From the NCBI RefSeq assembly GCF_000316115.1, contig NZ_JH993797.1, positions 248,001 to 312,000 on the forward strand: a stretch of 64,000 nt of DNA. Reading direction: 5' to 3'. Positions within the stretch are counted from its first letter, which is position 1, and each line of letters opens with the position of its first letter. The notes below the pieces were generated by a model. The model saw only the letters and a program-made list of their open reading frames with translations. It made no database searches and was not told the origin of the DNA. Of this stretch, positions 16,485 to 25,217 are shown one piece after another. This DNA is from Leptolyngbya sp. PCC 7375. GTDB taxonomy: Bacteria; Cyanobacteriota; Cyanobacteriia; Phormidesmidales; Phormidesmidaceae. The position numbers and the translations under genes were made by a program.

Positions 16485-17543
16485 ATGAAATTTTCACGAC
16501 GTTCTCTTTTGATTAGCGGTGCTGGTTCAACAGCAGCGTTTGCAGCAACCCAGGTGTTTGCCCCTCAGCGGGGTGTTGCGCAAACGGGTGAAGTTAACCT
16601 GTATTCTTCTCGCCATTACAACACCGATGACACGCTCTACAAGGAGTTTACTGAGCGCACAGGGATTCGGGTTAATTTGTTGGAAGGTAAGGCTGATGAG
16701 CTGTTAGAGCGTCTTAAGGCAGAAGGCGATCGCAGCCCAGCTGATGTGTTTATGACCGTGGATGCAGGCCGTCTCTGGCGCGCTGATCAAGAGGGTGTCT
16801 TTGCACCCGTATCTTCAACCCTTCTAGAAGAACGTATTCCTGAGAGTCTACGTCATCCTGATGGCCATTGGTTTGGTGTCAGCAAGCGGGCACGGGTGCT
16901 GATGTACAACAAAGATTTAGTCGATCCCTCTGATCTATCTACCTATGAGGCCCTGGCAGATTCTCGCTGGCGTGGCAAGATTTTGACCCGCTCTTCCAGC
17001 AACATTTACAGTCAGTCTTTGACGGCGTCTTTGGTTTCTGTCCATGGGGCCGCAGATGCAGAAGATTGGGCGACCGGACTGGTGGCTAATTTTGCGCGTC
17101 AACCTGAGGGTAACGATCGGGCACAAATTGAAGCGGCAGCCGCTGGCATCGGGGCAATTGCGATCGCAAACACTTACTATCTGCCCCGCTACGCCAAGGA
17201 TAGCGATCCCGCTAAGCAAGAGATTTTCAAGAAGATCGGTGTGTTCTTCCCCAACCAGGGTGAAAATGAGCGGGGGACCCATGTCAACATTAGCGGTGCT
17301 GGTGTGGTTAAGTCTGCGCCCAACCGTGAGAATGCCGTTAAATTCTTGGAATATCTCGCCAGCGATAATGCCCAGGCATTCTTTGCCCAGGGCAACAATG
17401 AGTACCCCGTTGTTGAAGGAACTCCTGTGGATCCTGTTGTGGGTGAATTTGGCACCTTTAAGGCCGACACCCTCAATGTGAATCAGCTCGGAGAGAATCA
17501 GGCTGAAGCTGTACGCATTATGGACCGTGTAGGTTGGGTATAA
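16485..17543 (+). CDS. futA: Fe(III) ABC transporter substrate-binding protein
   Basis: 352 aa. A twin-arginine signal (MKFSRRSLLISGAGSTAAFAATQVFA) points to folded, metal-loaded export to the periplasm. The mature protein matches FutA/IdiA: GEVNLYSSRHYNTDDTLYKEFTERTGIRVNLLEGKADELLERLKAEG..SPADVFMTVDAGRLW, with Tyr residues of the kind that bind Fe(III) (YSSRHY, NTYYLPRYAK), and HVNISGAGVVKSAPNRENAVKFLEYL. Its partner permease futB is ~6 kb away on the other strand; a futC ATPase is not in the window. A possible Fur box lies upstream and a terminator downstream. Confidence 0.93.
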   Translation: MKFSRRSLLISGAGSTAAFAATQVFAPQRGVAQTGEVNLYSSRHYNTDDTLYKEFTERTGIRVNLLEGKADELLERLKAEGDRSPADVFMTVDAGRLWRADQEGVFAPVSSTLLEERIPESLRHPDGHWFGVSKRARVLMYNKDLVDPSDLSTYEALADSRWRGKILTRSSSNIYSQSLTASLVSVHGAADAEDWATGLVANFARQPEGNDRAQIEAAAAGIGAIAIANTYYLPRYAKDSDPAKQEIFKKIGVFFPNQGENERGTHVNISGAGVVKSAPNRENAVKFLEYLASDNAQAFFAQGNNEYPVVEGTPVDPVVGEFGTFKADTLNVNQLGENQAEAVRIMDRVGWV

Positions 17544-17614
17544 AGGTTACAGACTTTCATCAGATAGTTTCGGACAACTAGGTTCGGGCCGAAGTTCCTC
17601 TTCTCGACAAGCTC

Positions 17615-17646
17615 CCCGATATGTCACAGGGCATATCGGGTTTTTT
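17615..17646 (+). terminator. Rho-independent terminator of futA
   Basis: CCCGATATG / CATATCGGG stem, 8-nt loop, six T residues, 71 nt after the stop codon. Confidence 0.9.
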
Positions 17647-17767
17647 GGTGGGTGATGTCAGCAATTAAGAACACTGAATGACAAACAGAATCTAAGGGTT
17701 TAAATGCCGATCTGGGAGGCTTGATTACACTTGAGATGTTGCTTGAAGTGCCATCATCTCTATTGTA

Positions 17768-18214
17768 ATGACCTCAATTACCGTCACTCGTAAAATTCTG
17801 GCCCCGGTATCCGTCGTGTTTAATACGGTTGCTGATCCTAGCCAATTTGCCCAAGCAATCTCTGGGGACACCAAAGTTGAGTTTTTGTCAGAGAACAAAT
17901 TAGGTGTGGGCACACGGTTCCGTCAGTCGCGGGTACTTAATGATAAAAAGACAACGATGGAATTTGAGGTGACTGAATCCGTCCAAAATGAGCAGGTCCG
18001 AATTATTAACGAGACCCATGGCACATTGTGGGATTCTATCTTCATCATCGTTCCCTCTGGTCAGTTCAGCACATTAATCATTCAAATGGAGGCCATCAGC
18101 AAAAAATTGTTTCCTAAACTGCTTTTACCCATAATGATGCCGTTATTTATCAAAAAAGCGGTGGAAAAAGATCTAGATGATTTAAAGTCATTTTGTGAGC
18201 AAAAGCTATCCTAG
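17768..18214 (+). CDS. SRPBCC (START-like) family protein
   Basis: 148-aa soluble protein. It opens with the classic polyketide-cyclase/SRPBCC pattern, ITVTRKILAPVSVVFNTVADPSQFAQAISG, continues with a beta-sheet region (VGTRFRQSRVLNDKKTTMEFEVTESVQNEQVRI), and ends in a long C-terminal helix (KKAVEKDLDDLKSFCEQKL). These proteins bind hydrophobic ligands or act as cyclases; the ligand cannot be predicted. It stands between the futA terminator and a convergent Pro-rich membrane protein, apparently monocistronic. Confidence 0.75.
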   Translation: MTSITVTRKILAPVSVVFNTVADPSQFAQAISGDTKVEFLSENKLGVGTRFRQSRVLNDKKTTMEFEVTESVQNEQVRIINETHGTLWDSIFIIVPSGQFSTLIIQMEAISKKLFPKLLLPIMMPLFIKKAVEKDLDDLKSFCEQKLS

Positions 18215-18226
18215 TCCTGGGCAGGA

Positions 18227-19015
18227 TTAGTCCCCACGCTGTGGACTGCCACGCTGTGGACTGTCACTGTGTCCCAATGTCTGTAACTCTTCCTGGGTAA
18301 TGATGCGCGGCGTAATAATATAGATCGCTGTCCTTAATCCTTCCCCAAACACATTCAGGTACTTAATCTCAGCCTGATCGGGTAAACGCATCTCAAAAAT
18401 TCTGTGGTTACGCACATCAGAATCATCGTTTCCCTCATAGAGTTTTAACTCATAGCCCTGAGCTTCTAATCTGTTTGTGATGTCTTGCACAGCGTCTATA
18501 TAGTTTTGACCTTCAGCTGTGCGACAGTTTTCTAAGCCATAACAGCCTGCCTGTGAACCTGCCAGGTGGGGAAAATCATTGCCAAATTGAAATGCAATCC
18601 CAGCCTCTGGCTCACTGTTTTCAGGGTCTAATTCATCCTCATCAGAGGGCTCAATCGGCTGTTCGGCCTCTTCCAGGTCCTCCAACTCTTCTAAGGTGTC
18701 TTCAATCAGCAGTTCCTCTATTTCCAACACCTTGTCAGGTACCTGGATCAGGGGAGGGGGTGCAACAGGTTCAGGCTCTGGTATGGTGGGCGCTTCAGGT
18801 TGAAGTGGAGGATCGGACTGGGGGATTATCGGTAGGGTCGTAATGGCGATCGCACCACTTTCCTCAATTACCTCCTCCGGGTCAGACGCTACGGGGATTG
18901 ACCACCATTGGGGCATGGGCAACAGCAGCAGCCCCCCGTGGAGAAACACCGATAACAGCACTAAGGCTCTCAATCCCCCAGGCAAACGCAATGGCAAAGA
19001 GGGTTTAACCAACAT
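18227..19015 (-). CDS. TonB-like Pro/Glu-rich membrane-anchored protein
   Basis: 262 aa from ATG 19015; a TTG at 19042 would extend it by 9 residues. One N-terminal membrane anchor (ALVLLSVFLHGGLLLLPMPQW) is followed by a Pro/Glu-rich spacer (PEAPTIPEPEPVAPPPLIQVP, then a run of acidic residues). A ~100-residue C-terminal domain follows (GIAFQFGNDFPHLAGSQAGCYGLENCR, AVQDITNRLEAQGYELKLYEG). The layout is that of TonB/energy-transducing proteins, but the C-terminal domain is not a recognisable TonB domain. Its start overlaps the end of the [2Fe-2S] protein gene, so the two form an operon. Confidence 0.65.
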   Translation of the reverse strand: MLVKPSLPLRLPGGLRALVLLSVFLHGGLLLLPMPQWWSIPVASDPEEVIEESGAIAITTLPIIPQSDPPLQPEAPTIPEPEPVAPPPLIQVPDKVLEIEELLIEDTLEELEDLEEAEQPIEPSDEDELDPENSEPEAGIAFQFGNDFPHLAGSQAGCYGLENCRTAEGQNYIDAVQDITNRLEAQGYELKLYEGNDDSDVRNHRIFEMRLPDQAEIKYLNVFGEGLRTAIYIITPRIITQEELQTLGHSDSPQRGSPQRGD

Positions 19016-19589
19016 TACTCTGCTGCTGAAAATGCTCAGCAATCACCTCAGGTATCTGACCAGGTTTGACTTTCGTATAGCGCTGCTTTTGGGGCATCAC
19101 CACCATATTCGGACCCGCTTTGCACTTATCCATACAGCCCGTCAGCTTAACTTCAACTGAGTCGGTTAAACCATAATTTGCGAGGGTGGATTCTACTGCA
19201 CGGCAGACCTGAGCCGCTCCCCGTTTCCGACAAGTAGACTTCTGACAAATTAAGATTTTGGGCTTCTTCTGCTTAGCCTTAGGGGGTGTCGTTGAAGCCA
19301 CCGAACTGGTGGGGGTGGCCACAACCTCCAAAGGCTTAACCCGTAAGACTTCTTTGGCTTTTAGTTTCGGTTCACCGGTTTCCTGATCGATGGACTGCTC
19401 ACCGATCACCCGAATCCAGTCACCGACCTGCAGATAACGAAACAGCATCAGCCGTACGGATTTAGACAGCTTAACCACATGCTGATCATCAGCCCCATGC
19501 ACGCTTAAATACTTAAAAGGAGATTTACTCCCCGCCATAAACCCTTGAAAACGGCCTTCCAGACAGAATGTTTGCTTTTCTTTCGCCAT
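19005..19589 (-). CDS. (2Fe-2S) ferredoxin-domain protein (thioredoxin-like)
   Basis: 194 aa. Residues 1-90 form a small beta-rich domain (FCLEGRFQGFMAG...HVVKLSKSVRLMLFRYLQVGDWIRVIGEQ) that recalls an OB fold. A Thr/Ser/Pro linker follows. Residues ~110-190 are a thioredoxin-like [2Fe-2S] ferredoxin of the NuoE/Shethna type: LICQKSTCRKRGA and LTGCMDKCKAGPNMVVMP supply four cluster Cys in the C-x4-C...C-x3-C arrangement. The electron partner is unknown. It is followed by the TonB-like gene with overlapping ends, consistent with an iron-related operon. Confidence 0.82.
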   Translation of the reverse strand: MAKEKQTFCLEGRFQGFMAGSKSPFKYLSVHGADDQHVVKLSKSVRLMLFRYLQVGDWIRVIGEQSIDQETGEPKLKAKEVLRVKPLEVVATPTSSVASTTPPKAKQKKPKILICQKSTCRKRGAAQVCRAVESTLANYGLTDSVEVKLTGCMDKCKAGPNMVVMPQKQRYTKVKPGQIPEVIAEHFQQQSNVG

Positions 19590-19900
19590 GTTCAGTCTGC
19601 GTAGCTTACTACGGCTAGTCTAACTCAGATCCCCATGCTTATTGAGACTAGTTCCTTCAAAATTAGCCAAATTAAATCCAGGACAAACTCCTATTAGTAA
19701 AGGCTATTGAATACTGACATACCCGATCGATCTGCCAGGTAGTGGTGAAAACCCTAGTGAATAAAAGCATATGGCTGCTTAGAAACCATTGATAGCTATT
19801 GATATTCTGGCTATGTGTAGAAAAATGTCCCAGCTTCTTGACACTTATTTTCATTTGCTGTTCAATTGGAACTGGGAATATTTTTCAAATGGAAACCATT
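19590..19900. other. Spacer between the ferredoxin operon and the Dps terminator
   Basis: About 310 bp. It should contain the promoter of the minus-strand ferredoxin operon. I see no supported gene, repeat or operator. Confidence 0.35.
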
Positions 19901-19923
19901 AAAAAACCTCCCCTTAAGGGAGG
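19901..19923 (-). terminator. Rho-independent terminator of the second Dps gene
   Basis: On the minus strand CCTCCC-TTAA-GGGGAGG is followed by TTTTTT, 33 nt after the stop codon. Confidence 0.85.
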
Positions 19924-19955
19924 CTGGTCTTTGTTTGGGTTGTTTCTAGGGTTGG

Positions 19956-20495
19956 CTAGTTGTTGATAACAACTAAAGTATCATTGGCCAAAAAATGATT
20001 GAGGTGATAAGCGCGTTCTTCTGTCTTTAGTAGGATCGTTTCATACAAATAACGGGTGGCGCGATCCCCCACGCTCTCAGCTTGGGCAGCCTGGCGACGT
20101 AGAACAGCAATTATTGCCTGCTCTCCTGCCAAATCGTTTTCGATCATTTGGCGACAGCGATAGACACCATCAGGTTCTGGGGTAAAGCAGCACAGCTCAG
20201 CTAGTTTGCTAAAGCTGGCAGCCGGTACTCCGCCCAGTCCATCTAAGCGTTCACCAATGTCGTGAACATGGCCTTTTACCTGGTCATAACTTTCTTCAAA
20301 ATAGTTATGTAGCTGGTAAAACTCGGCCCCTTCTACGACAAAGTGATGTTTTTGGTACTGAATATACATTGCCTGAAAACTGGCTAAGAGGATATTCAGA
20401 CCTTCACATACAGGCGCTGTGATGGATTGTTCTAGTGCGATCGCGTTCTCTGTAACTTCACCAAAGGGGGTAACTAGTGCGGATAAGCTAACCAT
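19956..20495 (-). CDS. dpsA: Dps/ferritin-like protein of the cyanobacterial DpsA type
   Basis: 179 aa. The segment [56 protein letters not shown] is the ferroxidase-bearing helix pair of cyanobacterial DpsA, with HHFVVEG in place of the usual HWNV. The His, Glu and Asp positions (HNYFEE, HDIGERL) are kept. An AAGGAG site lies ~6 nt upstream of the ATG. DpsA protects DNA and stores iron under oxidative or iron stress. It differs strongly from the Dps at 8736, so the two probably have separate roles. It sits in the iron-gene block. Confidence 0.9.
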   Translation of the reverse strand: MVSLSALVTPFGEVTENAIALEQSITAPVCEGLNILLASFQAMYIQYQKHHFVVEGAEFYQLHNYFEESYDQVKGHVHDIGERLDGLGGVPAASFSKLAELCCFTPEPDGVYRCRQMIENDLAGEQAIIAVLRRQAAQAESVGDRATRYLYETILLKTEERAYHLNHFLANDTLVVINN

Positions 20496-21024
20496 GTAGA
20501 CTCCTTGAAAGGATTTAAGCGTGATGTCAAAGCTCGACTGAGCTGATTATTGCAGCATAGTTGAATTGTTCCTATTCCCTATGTTAGCTCACCAAAACCA
20601 ACTAAAAGCACTGGTATGTATGGGCTTTACTCTTATCACGTGAGACGTATTCGCAATAGTAGCTCCCCATAACCAATGGCAGACTAGGGGATTTACCCAC
20701 TTTTGTCACCACCCACGTTTCATTAGTTTTTCTACTGATGCAATTAGCTTCTAGTTATTTTGTTACGGCTGATTCGAAAGTAATAACGATTAATGGCTGA
20801 ATTTCTATTTTATTTATTGAGTACTTAGAGGAGATTTTCATCTGACTTAGAAGAGTTTGTCAGCGTTTGACTTGAAATCTTTTAGAAATGAGGCGTTGTA
20901 AACGCTTTATATATTGCTGTTGCCAATGGTTTCCAGGACCACTTTTTAAAATTCAATGACATGGGTTCAATGGTTCGTCATGTCTTGGTAACTCCAGTCC
21001 CTATCAAATCTATTGAGTAGTTCT
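20496..21024. other. Intergenic region between dpsA and the 70-aa gene
   Basis: About 530 bp of AT-rich DNA between divergent genes. No gene, terminator or clear operator is visible. Confidence 0.35.
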
Positions 21025-21237
21025 ATGGTTGAAATTGATTGTTGTGAGCGGTGGGAAGCCTATTTCCGATTAAAGGAGTTGGGCATTGCCTGTGACTGTA
21101 AGAGTTACCAACCCCTCAGAGTTCATGTTGTGTCAGCGAACGAAGCAATCCAGGTGTGGTGTGTGACCAATCGTTTGGCTCAGTCACGAAAAAATCTTGC
21201 AACGTGGTTAGAGAGCTGTCTAACTCTGGTGCAATAA
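21025..21237 (+). CDS. Asr1405/Asl0597 family small protein
   Basis: 70 aa from ATG 21025 (a TTG four codons upstream is in frame). The sequence VEIDCCERWEAYFRLKELGIACDCKSYQPLRVHVVSANEAIQVWCVTN...WLESC matches the pattern of a small cyanobacterial family of unknown function. In that family a helix (RWxxYxRLxELxIxC) is followed by a Q-PL-V strand and an AIQVW helix. There is no signal or membrane segment. Copy C of the MITE-like element begins 17 nt after the stop codon. Confidence 0.7.
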   Translation: MVEIDCCERWEAYFRLKELGIACDCKSYQPLRVHVVSANEAIQVWCVTNRLAQSRKNLATWLESCLTLVQ

Positions 21238-21254
21238 TCCCATTAAATATCGGT

Positions 21255-21339
21255 GTTGCTGATCCCCGGGAAGATTTAATCTGAAAACTATGGGCTTAGG
21301 GAAAATTTGCTAGATCGATTAATCCCCTAAATCAGCAAC
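21255..21339 (+). mobile_element. MITE-like element, copy C (85 bp)
   Basis: Exact terminal repeats GTTGCTGAT (21255-21263) and ATCAGCAAC (21331-21339). The body shares TTTAATCTGAAAA and AGATCGATT with copy B. It is in the same orientation relative to its upstream gene as copies A and B. Confidence 0.85.
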
Positions 21340-21360
21340 AGCTAAATATCCTCTCAATCT

Positions 21361-21384
21361 GGATGGCAAATGCCATCCTTTTTT
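21361..21384 (+). terminator. Rho-independent terminator after the 70-aa gene and MITE
   Basis: GGATGGC-AAAT-GCCATCC stem-loop followed by a T run. Confidence 0.8.
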
Positions 21385-21821
21385 AGTGGGAATTTTTCTC
21401 TTTATAAAATAGAAAAAAAATGATCTAAAAGCTTGGCTTTTATAAGCTCTAATCCTTTTAGGTCATCTGATTAAATGTTTCTTAGATCACTATTATTAAG
21501 AATGGATCTCATTAGTTGCCAAAAGAGGCTTTATGGGACAAGCTAGTCTCAGCCATTGAAAATAATTTAGTTAAGTAGATAGCCGAAAGTAAACGTCCCT
21601 AACACCGCTGGTTTCGACTCCGCTCAACCAGCGGTGTTAGAGAAATGAGGGCTGAGCGGAGTCGTTCGCGAAGCGTCTCCCACGGAGATAGCCCGGATTG
21701 ATGGATAGTTTTGTCTATTCACTTAGCAGATTGTTTTCAATCAGGATTTGTTGTTGCACCGTGACATCTATCTCCCTAAGCAACAACATAACTATCGTAG
21801 TTATTCGGAGACATCATCACT
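21385..21821. other. Upstream region of the IsiA/Pcb gene
   Basis: About 440 bp without a supported gene. 21490-21512 (CTATTATTAAGAATGG and flanks) is an AT-rich, possible Fur site. Downstream is the 15-bp-arm hairpin listed separately, followed by a short repeat-like segment (GCTGAGCGGAGTCG, GCGAAGCGTCTCC) of a type dispersed in cyanobacterial genomes. A CGGAGA ribosome-binding site precedes the ATG at 21822. Confidence 0.45.
21599..21640. repeat. Long hairpin (15-bp arms) upstream of the IsiA/Pcb gene
   Basis: CTAACACCGCTGGTT (21599-21613) and AACCAGCGGTGTTAG (21626-21640) are perfect arms around TCGACTCCGCTC. It lies ~180 nt before the gene and could be a dispersed cyanobacterial repeat, a terminator for upstream reading or a leader structure. 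Confidence 0.8.
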
Positions 21822-22850
21822 ATGCAAGCGTATGGTGAATCAAGGCCGACTTACGACTGGTGGGCGGGCAACTCTCGCTTTGCTGATAAGTCTGGACTGT
21901 TTATATCAGCTCATGTGGCTCAAGCGGCCCTCATTACATTTTGGGCCGGTGCCTTTACCCTGTTTGAGCTATCGACCTATAATTCCTCTTTGCCCATGGG
22001 CGAACAGGGGTTAATTTTATTGCCCCATCTTGCCACCCTGGGGCTAGGTGTCAGCGATGGCATTATGGTTGATACGTACCCTGCTTTTGTTGTTGGCGCT
22101 GTGCACCTGGTTTCTTCTGCTGTACTGGCTGCCGGTGCCCTGTTCCATTTAGTTAAAGGCGAAGAAGACTTAAGCAAAGCCTCCGGTAGAGCCAAGAAAT
22201 TCCATTTTAATTGGGAAGATCCTAAGAAGCTGGGCTTCATCTTAGGGCATCATCTGCTGTTTTTAGGTATGGGTGCCATCCTATTGGTCCTGTGGGCCAC
22301 AAAATGGCATGGTCTTTATGATCCAGCTTTGGGTGAGGTTCGTTTGATTACCAATCCCACATTAGATATTGCCACCATCTATGGCTACCAAACTCATTTT
22401 GCTAGCATTGATAACTTGGAAGACTTGGTGGGAGGCCATGCCTTCGTTGGCACTCTGTTAATTCTGGGTGGAATATGGCATATTCTTGTACCTCCCCTCG
22501 GTTGGGCCAAGAGAGTACTGTCTTTCTCAGGGGAAGCTATCCTTTCCTACTCGTTAGGGGGGATTGCCCTGGCCGCATTTGTTGCTGCCTATTTCTGCGC
22601 CGTCAATACCCTGGCCTATCCCGTTGAATTTTATGGACCCGTGTTAGACACAAAACTTGGGGTGTCTCCGTATTTTGCAGACACTATTCAACTACCCTTG
22701 GAGGCCCATACGGCTCGGTGTTGGCTGGCTAATACCCACTTTTTCTTGGGGTTCTTCTTTCTACAGGGCCATCTATGGCATGCACTACGGGCAATTGGCT
22801 TTGACTTTAAACGAGTCAACCAGGCTCTAGACAGTATTGCTCAGGCATAA
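21822..22850 (+). CDS. isiA: CP43-like chlorophyll antenna protein (IsiA/Pcb family)
   Basis: 342 aa, the usual length of IsiA. Six hydrophobic helices carry chlorophyll-ligating His: [81 protein letters not shown] and [28 protein letters not shown]. The large lumenal loop of CP43 is absent, as expected for IsiA and Pcb. The segments [20 protein letters not shown] and [32 protein letters not shown] lean toward Pcb-type antenna, so the choice between IsiA and a Pcb paralogue is open. It forms thylakoid antenna around photosystems, typically under iron limitation, which fits the neighbouring Fur and Fut genes. Confidence 0.9.
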   Translation: MQAYGESRPTYDWWAGNSRFADKSGLFISAHVAQAALITFWAGAFTLFELSTYNSSLPMGEQGLILLPHLATLGLGVSDGIMVDTYPAFVVGAVHLVSSAVLAAGALFHLVKGEEDLSKASGRAKKFHFNWEDPKKLGFILGHHLLFLGMGAILLVLWATKWHGLYDPALGEVRLITNPTLDIATIYGYQTHFASIDNLEDLVGGHAFVGTLLILGGIWHILVPPLGWAKRVLSFSGEAILSYSLGGIALAAFVAAYFCAVNTLAYPVEFYGPVLDTKLGVSPYFADTIQLPLEAHTARCWLANTHFFLGFFFLQGHLWHALRAIGFDFKRVNQALDSIAQA

Positions 22851-22908
22851 CGCTCTTAAATTTCCAACAGTTTAAGGGCTCGTTAAGCAATTCTCCTCTC
22901 TCAACCTG

Positions 22909-22937
22909 GCCTGTACTTAGCAGTACAGGCTTTTTTT
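22909..22937 (+). terminator. Rho-independent terminator of the IsiA/Pcb gene
   Basis: GCCTGTAC-TTAGCA-GTACAGGC followed by seven T residues. Confidence 0.92.
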
Positions 22938-22976
22938 GTTGAAATGGATCTTAATTGACCCTATTGATTTTTATTT

Positions 22977-23162
22977 TTATTTACGGGAGACATAGTATAT
23001 GTGCCGTTTAGAGTGTCTAAACTTTCTTAATCCCATGGACGAGCGGGCATGTCTACGCCACTGCTCGTATCTAGACTTATAACACCAAAGCCATGACAGC
23101 CTAAGCCCCCAGGCAGAAACTGCTATAAAGCAAACAATAAACAGCCAACCATGCCAGTTCAT
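22977..23162 (-). CDS. Possible small membrane protein, 61 aa
   Basis: An ATG frame with one hydrophobic segment (WLFIVCFIAVSAWGLRLSWLW) followed by a strongly basic tail (KSRYEQWRRHARSSMGLRKFRHSKRH). The topology would be plausible for a small inner-membrane protein. There is no good ribosome-binding site and no family is recognised, so it may be a chance frame. Confidence 0.3.
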   Translation of the reverse strand: MNWHGWLFIVCFIAVSAWGLRLSWLWCYKSRYEQWRRHARSSMGLRKFRHSKRHIYYVSRK

Positions 23163-23408
23163 AAATTAAGATGCCTTAAGGGAGCATTTTTGCGTCAATG
23201 TAACGCATTTACTTGACCACCATTCTTACCACTTATGATAACGGATCTCAATAAAATCACACACTTAAGCTTGACATTCCCTCAATTGCTTTTACAAAAA
23301 GCAAACTGGCTAAGGTGAGCTATCTTTAGCCAGTTTGCTGGATAGCTGGGATTTAGTCGTGGCCAGCCACGTTAGCTAGCTAGTAAGAATGGTTGTTACA
23401 CCCTCCAT
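23163..23408. other. Spacer 3' of futB
   Basis: About 245 bp. An imperfect inverted repeat, GCAAACTGGCTAA near 23303 and TTAGCCAGTTTGC near 23326, follows the minus-strand futB stop codon. It is a candidate transcription-end or bidirectional stem. Confidence 0.5.
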
Positions 23409-25073
23409 CTATCGCTCGCGTGCAATCCGCCAGCTCAGCAAGATAACGGGGAACAATCCCACCAGCAAAATCATTAATGCTGGAGCCGATGCTTCCACTA
23501 GACGTTCGTCAGAGGCATATTGATAGACTCTGACTGCCAGGGTGTCAAAGTTAAAGGGGCGCATGACCAGGGTGGCTGGTAGCTCTTTCATGACGTCTAC
23601 AAACACCAACATGATGGCTGTTAGTAAACTGCTGGCCATGAGGGGGGTGTGGATTTTGACCAGGGTTTGACTAGGAGCACAGCCCAGGCTACGGGCAGCA
23701 TCATCTATGGTGGGGCGAATTTTGGCCAGACCTGATTCAACGGTCCCTAAGGCCACAGCAAGAAATCTGACTAAATAGGCAAAGATTAGGGCCACAATTG
23801 TGCCACTCAGAATTAATCCCATTGAATGTCCTGTAATGGCTTCTACCCAGGTTGCCAGTCCCTTATCGAGTTTGACAATGGGAATCAAAATACCAACAGC
23901 AATGACTGCACCGGGGACAGCATATCCCATGGAGGCCAGACGCACCCCAAGACTGACAGTGCGTTGTTTACTCAAACGTTCGCCATAGGCTAACACTAGA
24001 GCGACGATGACACCTATCCCAGCGGTGAGTCCTGCCAAAATTAGGCTATGGCGAGCCAGCTCAAAGAAGCGATTATCAAGGGTCTCATCCAGATGGGTGA
24101 GGGTCATGTGGGCCAGTAACCCACCGGGTAATAGTAACCCCAGGGTAATCAGCAGTCCGCAGGCTAAGGTTGCTCCCCAGGCGCGAATGCCTTGTAGATT
24201 GTAGGGTTGAGGTCGCTGAACACTGTTTTTTGCCTGATAATATTTTGCCTGTCGTCGCGACCAGCGTTCTAGAATAATCAGCACAAAAATGAAGACCATC
24301 AACATGGCAGACAGTTGGGCGGCGGCCACTTGGGCACCCATGCCAAACCAGGTGCGATAAATGCCAGTGGTAAAGGTGGCGACACCAAAATAGTCAACAG
24401 TGCCAAAATCGCTCAGGGTTTCCATTAATGCCAGCGATAGTCCTGCCATAATCGCTGGGCGTGCTAAGGGTAAGGCCACTTTGAAAAAACTACGCCAGGG
24501 GCTACAACCCAGGGAACGACTGGCTTCTAAGGTGCATACTGACTGTTCTAGAAAGGCCACCCGTGCCAGCATATATACATAGGGATAGAGGGTGAAGCTA
24601 AACATGACAATGGCCCCGCCCACCGAACGCACATCGGGAAACCAATAATCGGTGACAGACTGCCAGCCAAATTGAGATCGCAACCAAATCTGTACCGGGC
24701 CATAATAATCCAGCCAGTCCGTATAGGTGTAGGCCAGCAGATAGGCCGGTGCAGCCAGCGGCAATAGCAAGCCCCATTCAAATAAACGACCGCCTGGGAA
24801 ACGACACATGGTTACCAGCCAAGCCGTCGAAATGCCTAAAAACAGCACCCCAGCCCCAACACCCACCATCAAGACCAGAGAATGGGTAATGTACTGAGTC
24901 AGTACGGTTGAAGCCAGGTGACTAAATACCCCCTCACTATGGGAAAACACACTGCCCAGGACCACTAGAATAGGGGATGCCACTAACATTGCAATTAGCC
25001 ACACTGCAATGATCCAGCCATTAATCGCAGGCAGATAATCACGAGATGCTTTGGGGGTGACGGGCACAGCCAT
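23409..25073 (-). CDS. futB: Fe(III) ABC transporter permease
   Basis: 554 aa from ATG 25073 (a TTG five codons upstream is possible). About 12 transmembrane helices are arranged as two fused permease domains, as in FutB/SfuB/FbpB. Each half has an EAA-type cytoplasmic loop for the ATPase: EASRSLGCSPWRSFFKVALPLARPAIMAG and DAARSLGCAPSQTLVKIHTPLMASSLL. The substrate is ferric iron delivered by FutA (16485). The ATPase FutC is not nearby. It is divergent from the saccharopine dehydrogenase-like gene; the shared 145-bp spacer carries a direct repeat, TGCAGGTTGTC, at 25137 and 25151. Confidence 0.9.
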   Translation of the reverse strand: MAVPVTPKASRDYLPAINGWIIAVWLIAMLVASPILVVLGSVFSHSEGVFSHLASTVLTQYITHSLVLMVGVGAGVLFLGISTAWLVTMCRFPGGRLFEWGLLLPLAAPAYLLAYTYTDWLDYYGPVQIWLRSQFGWQSVTDYWFPDVRSVGGAIVMFSFTLYPYVYMLARVAFLEQSVCTLEASRSLGCSPWRSFFKVALPLARPAIMAGLSLALMETLSDFGTVDYFGVATFTTGIYRTWFGMGAQVAAAQLSAMLMVFIFVLIILERWSRRQAKYYQAKNSVQRPQPYNLQGIRAWGATLACGLLITLGLLLPGGLLAHMTLTHLDETLDNRFFELARHSLILAGLTAGIGVIVALVLAYGERLSKQRTVSLGVRLASMGYAVPGAVIAVGILIPIVKLDKGLATWVEAITGHSMGLILSGTIVALIFAYLVRFLAVALGTVESGLAKIRPTIDDAARSLGCAPSQTLVKIHTPLMASSLLTAIMLVFVDVMKELPATLVMRPFNFDTLAVRVYQYASDERLVEASAPALMILLVGLFPVILLSWRIARER

Positions 25074-25136
25074 AAAGAATGAGGTCAACGTCGTGTAGTT
25101 GGTTTATTGTCAGCTACAGCTGGTCTTTGCAGCAAC

Positions 25137-25161
25137 TGCAGGTTGTCCATTGCAGGTTGTC
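25137..25161. repeat. Direct repeat TGCAGGTTGTC x2 in the futB divergent promoter region
   Basis: TGCAGGTTGTC occurs at 25137-25147 and 25151-25161, 14 nt apart (about 1.3 helical turns), between divergent genes. Possible regulator half-sites. Confidence 0.4.
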
Positions 25162-25217
25162 AATAGTGAAGGTGTGAACGGAGGATAAGCTGGGCATAGT
25201 GTTGGGATAACTGGTTT

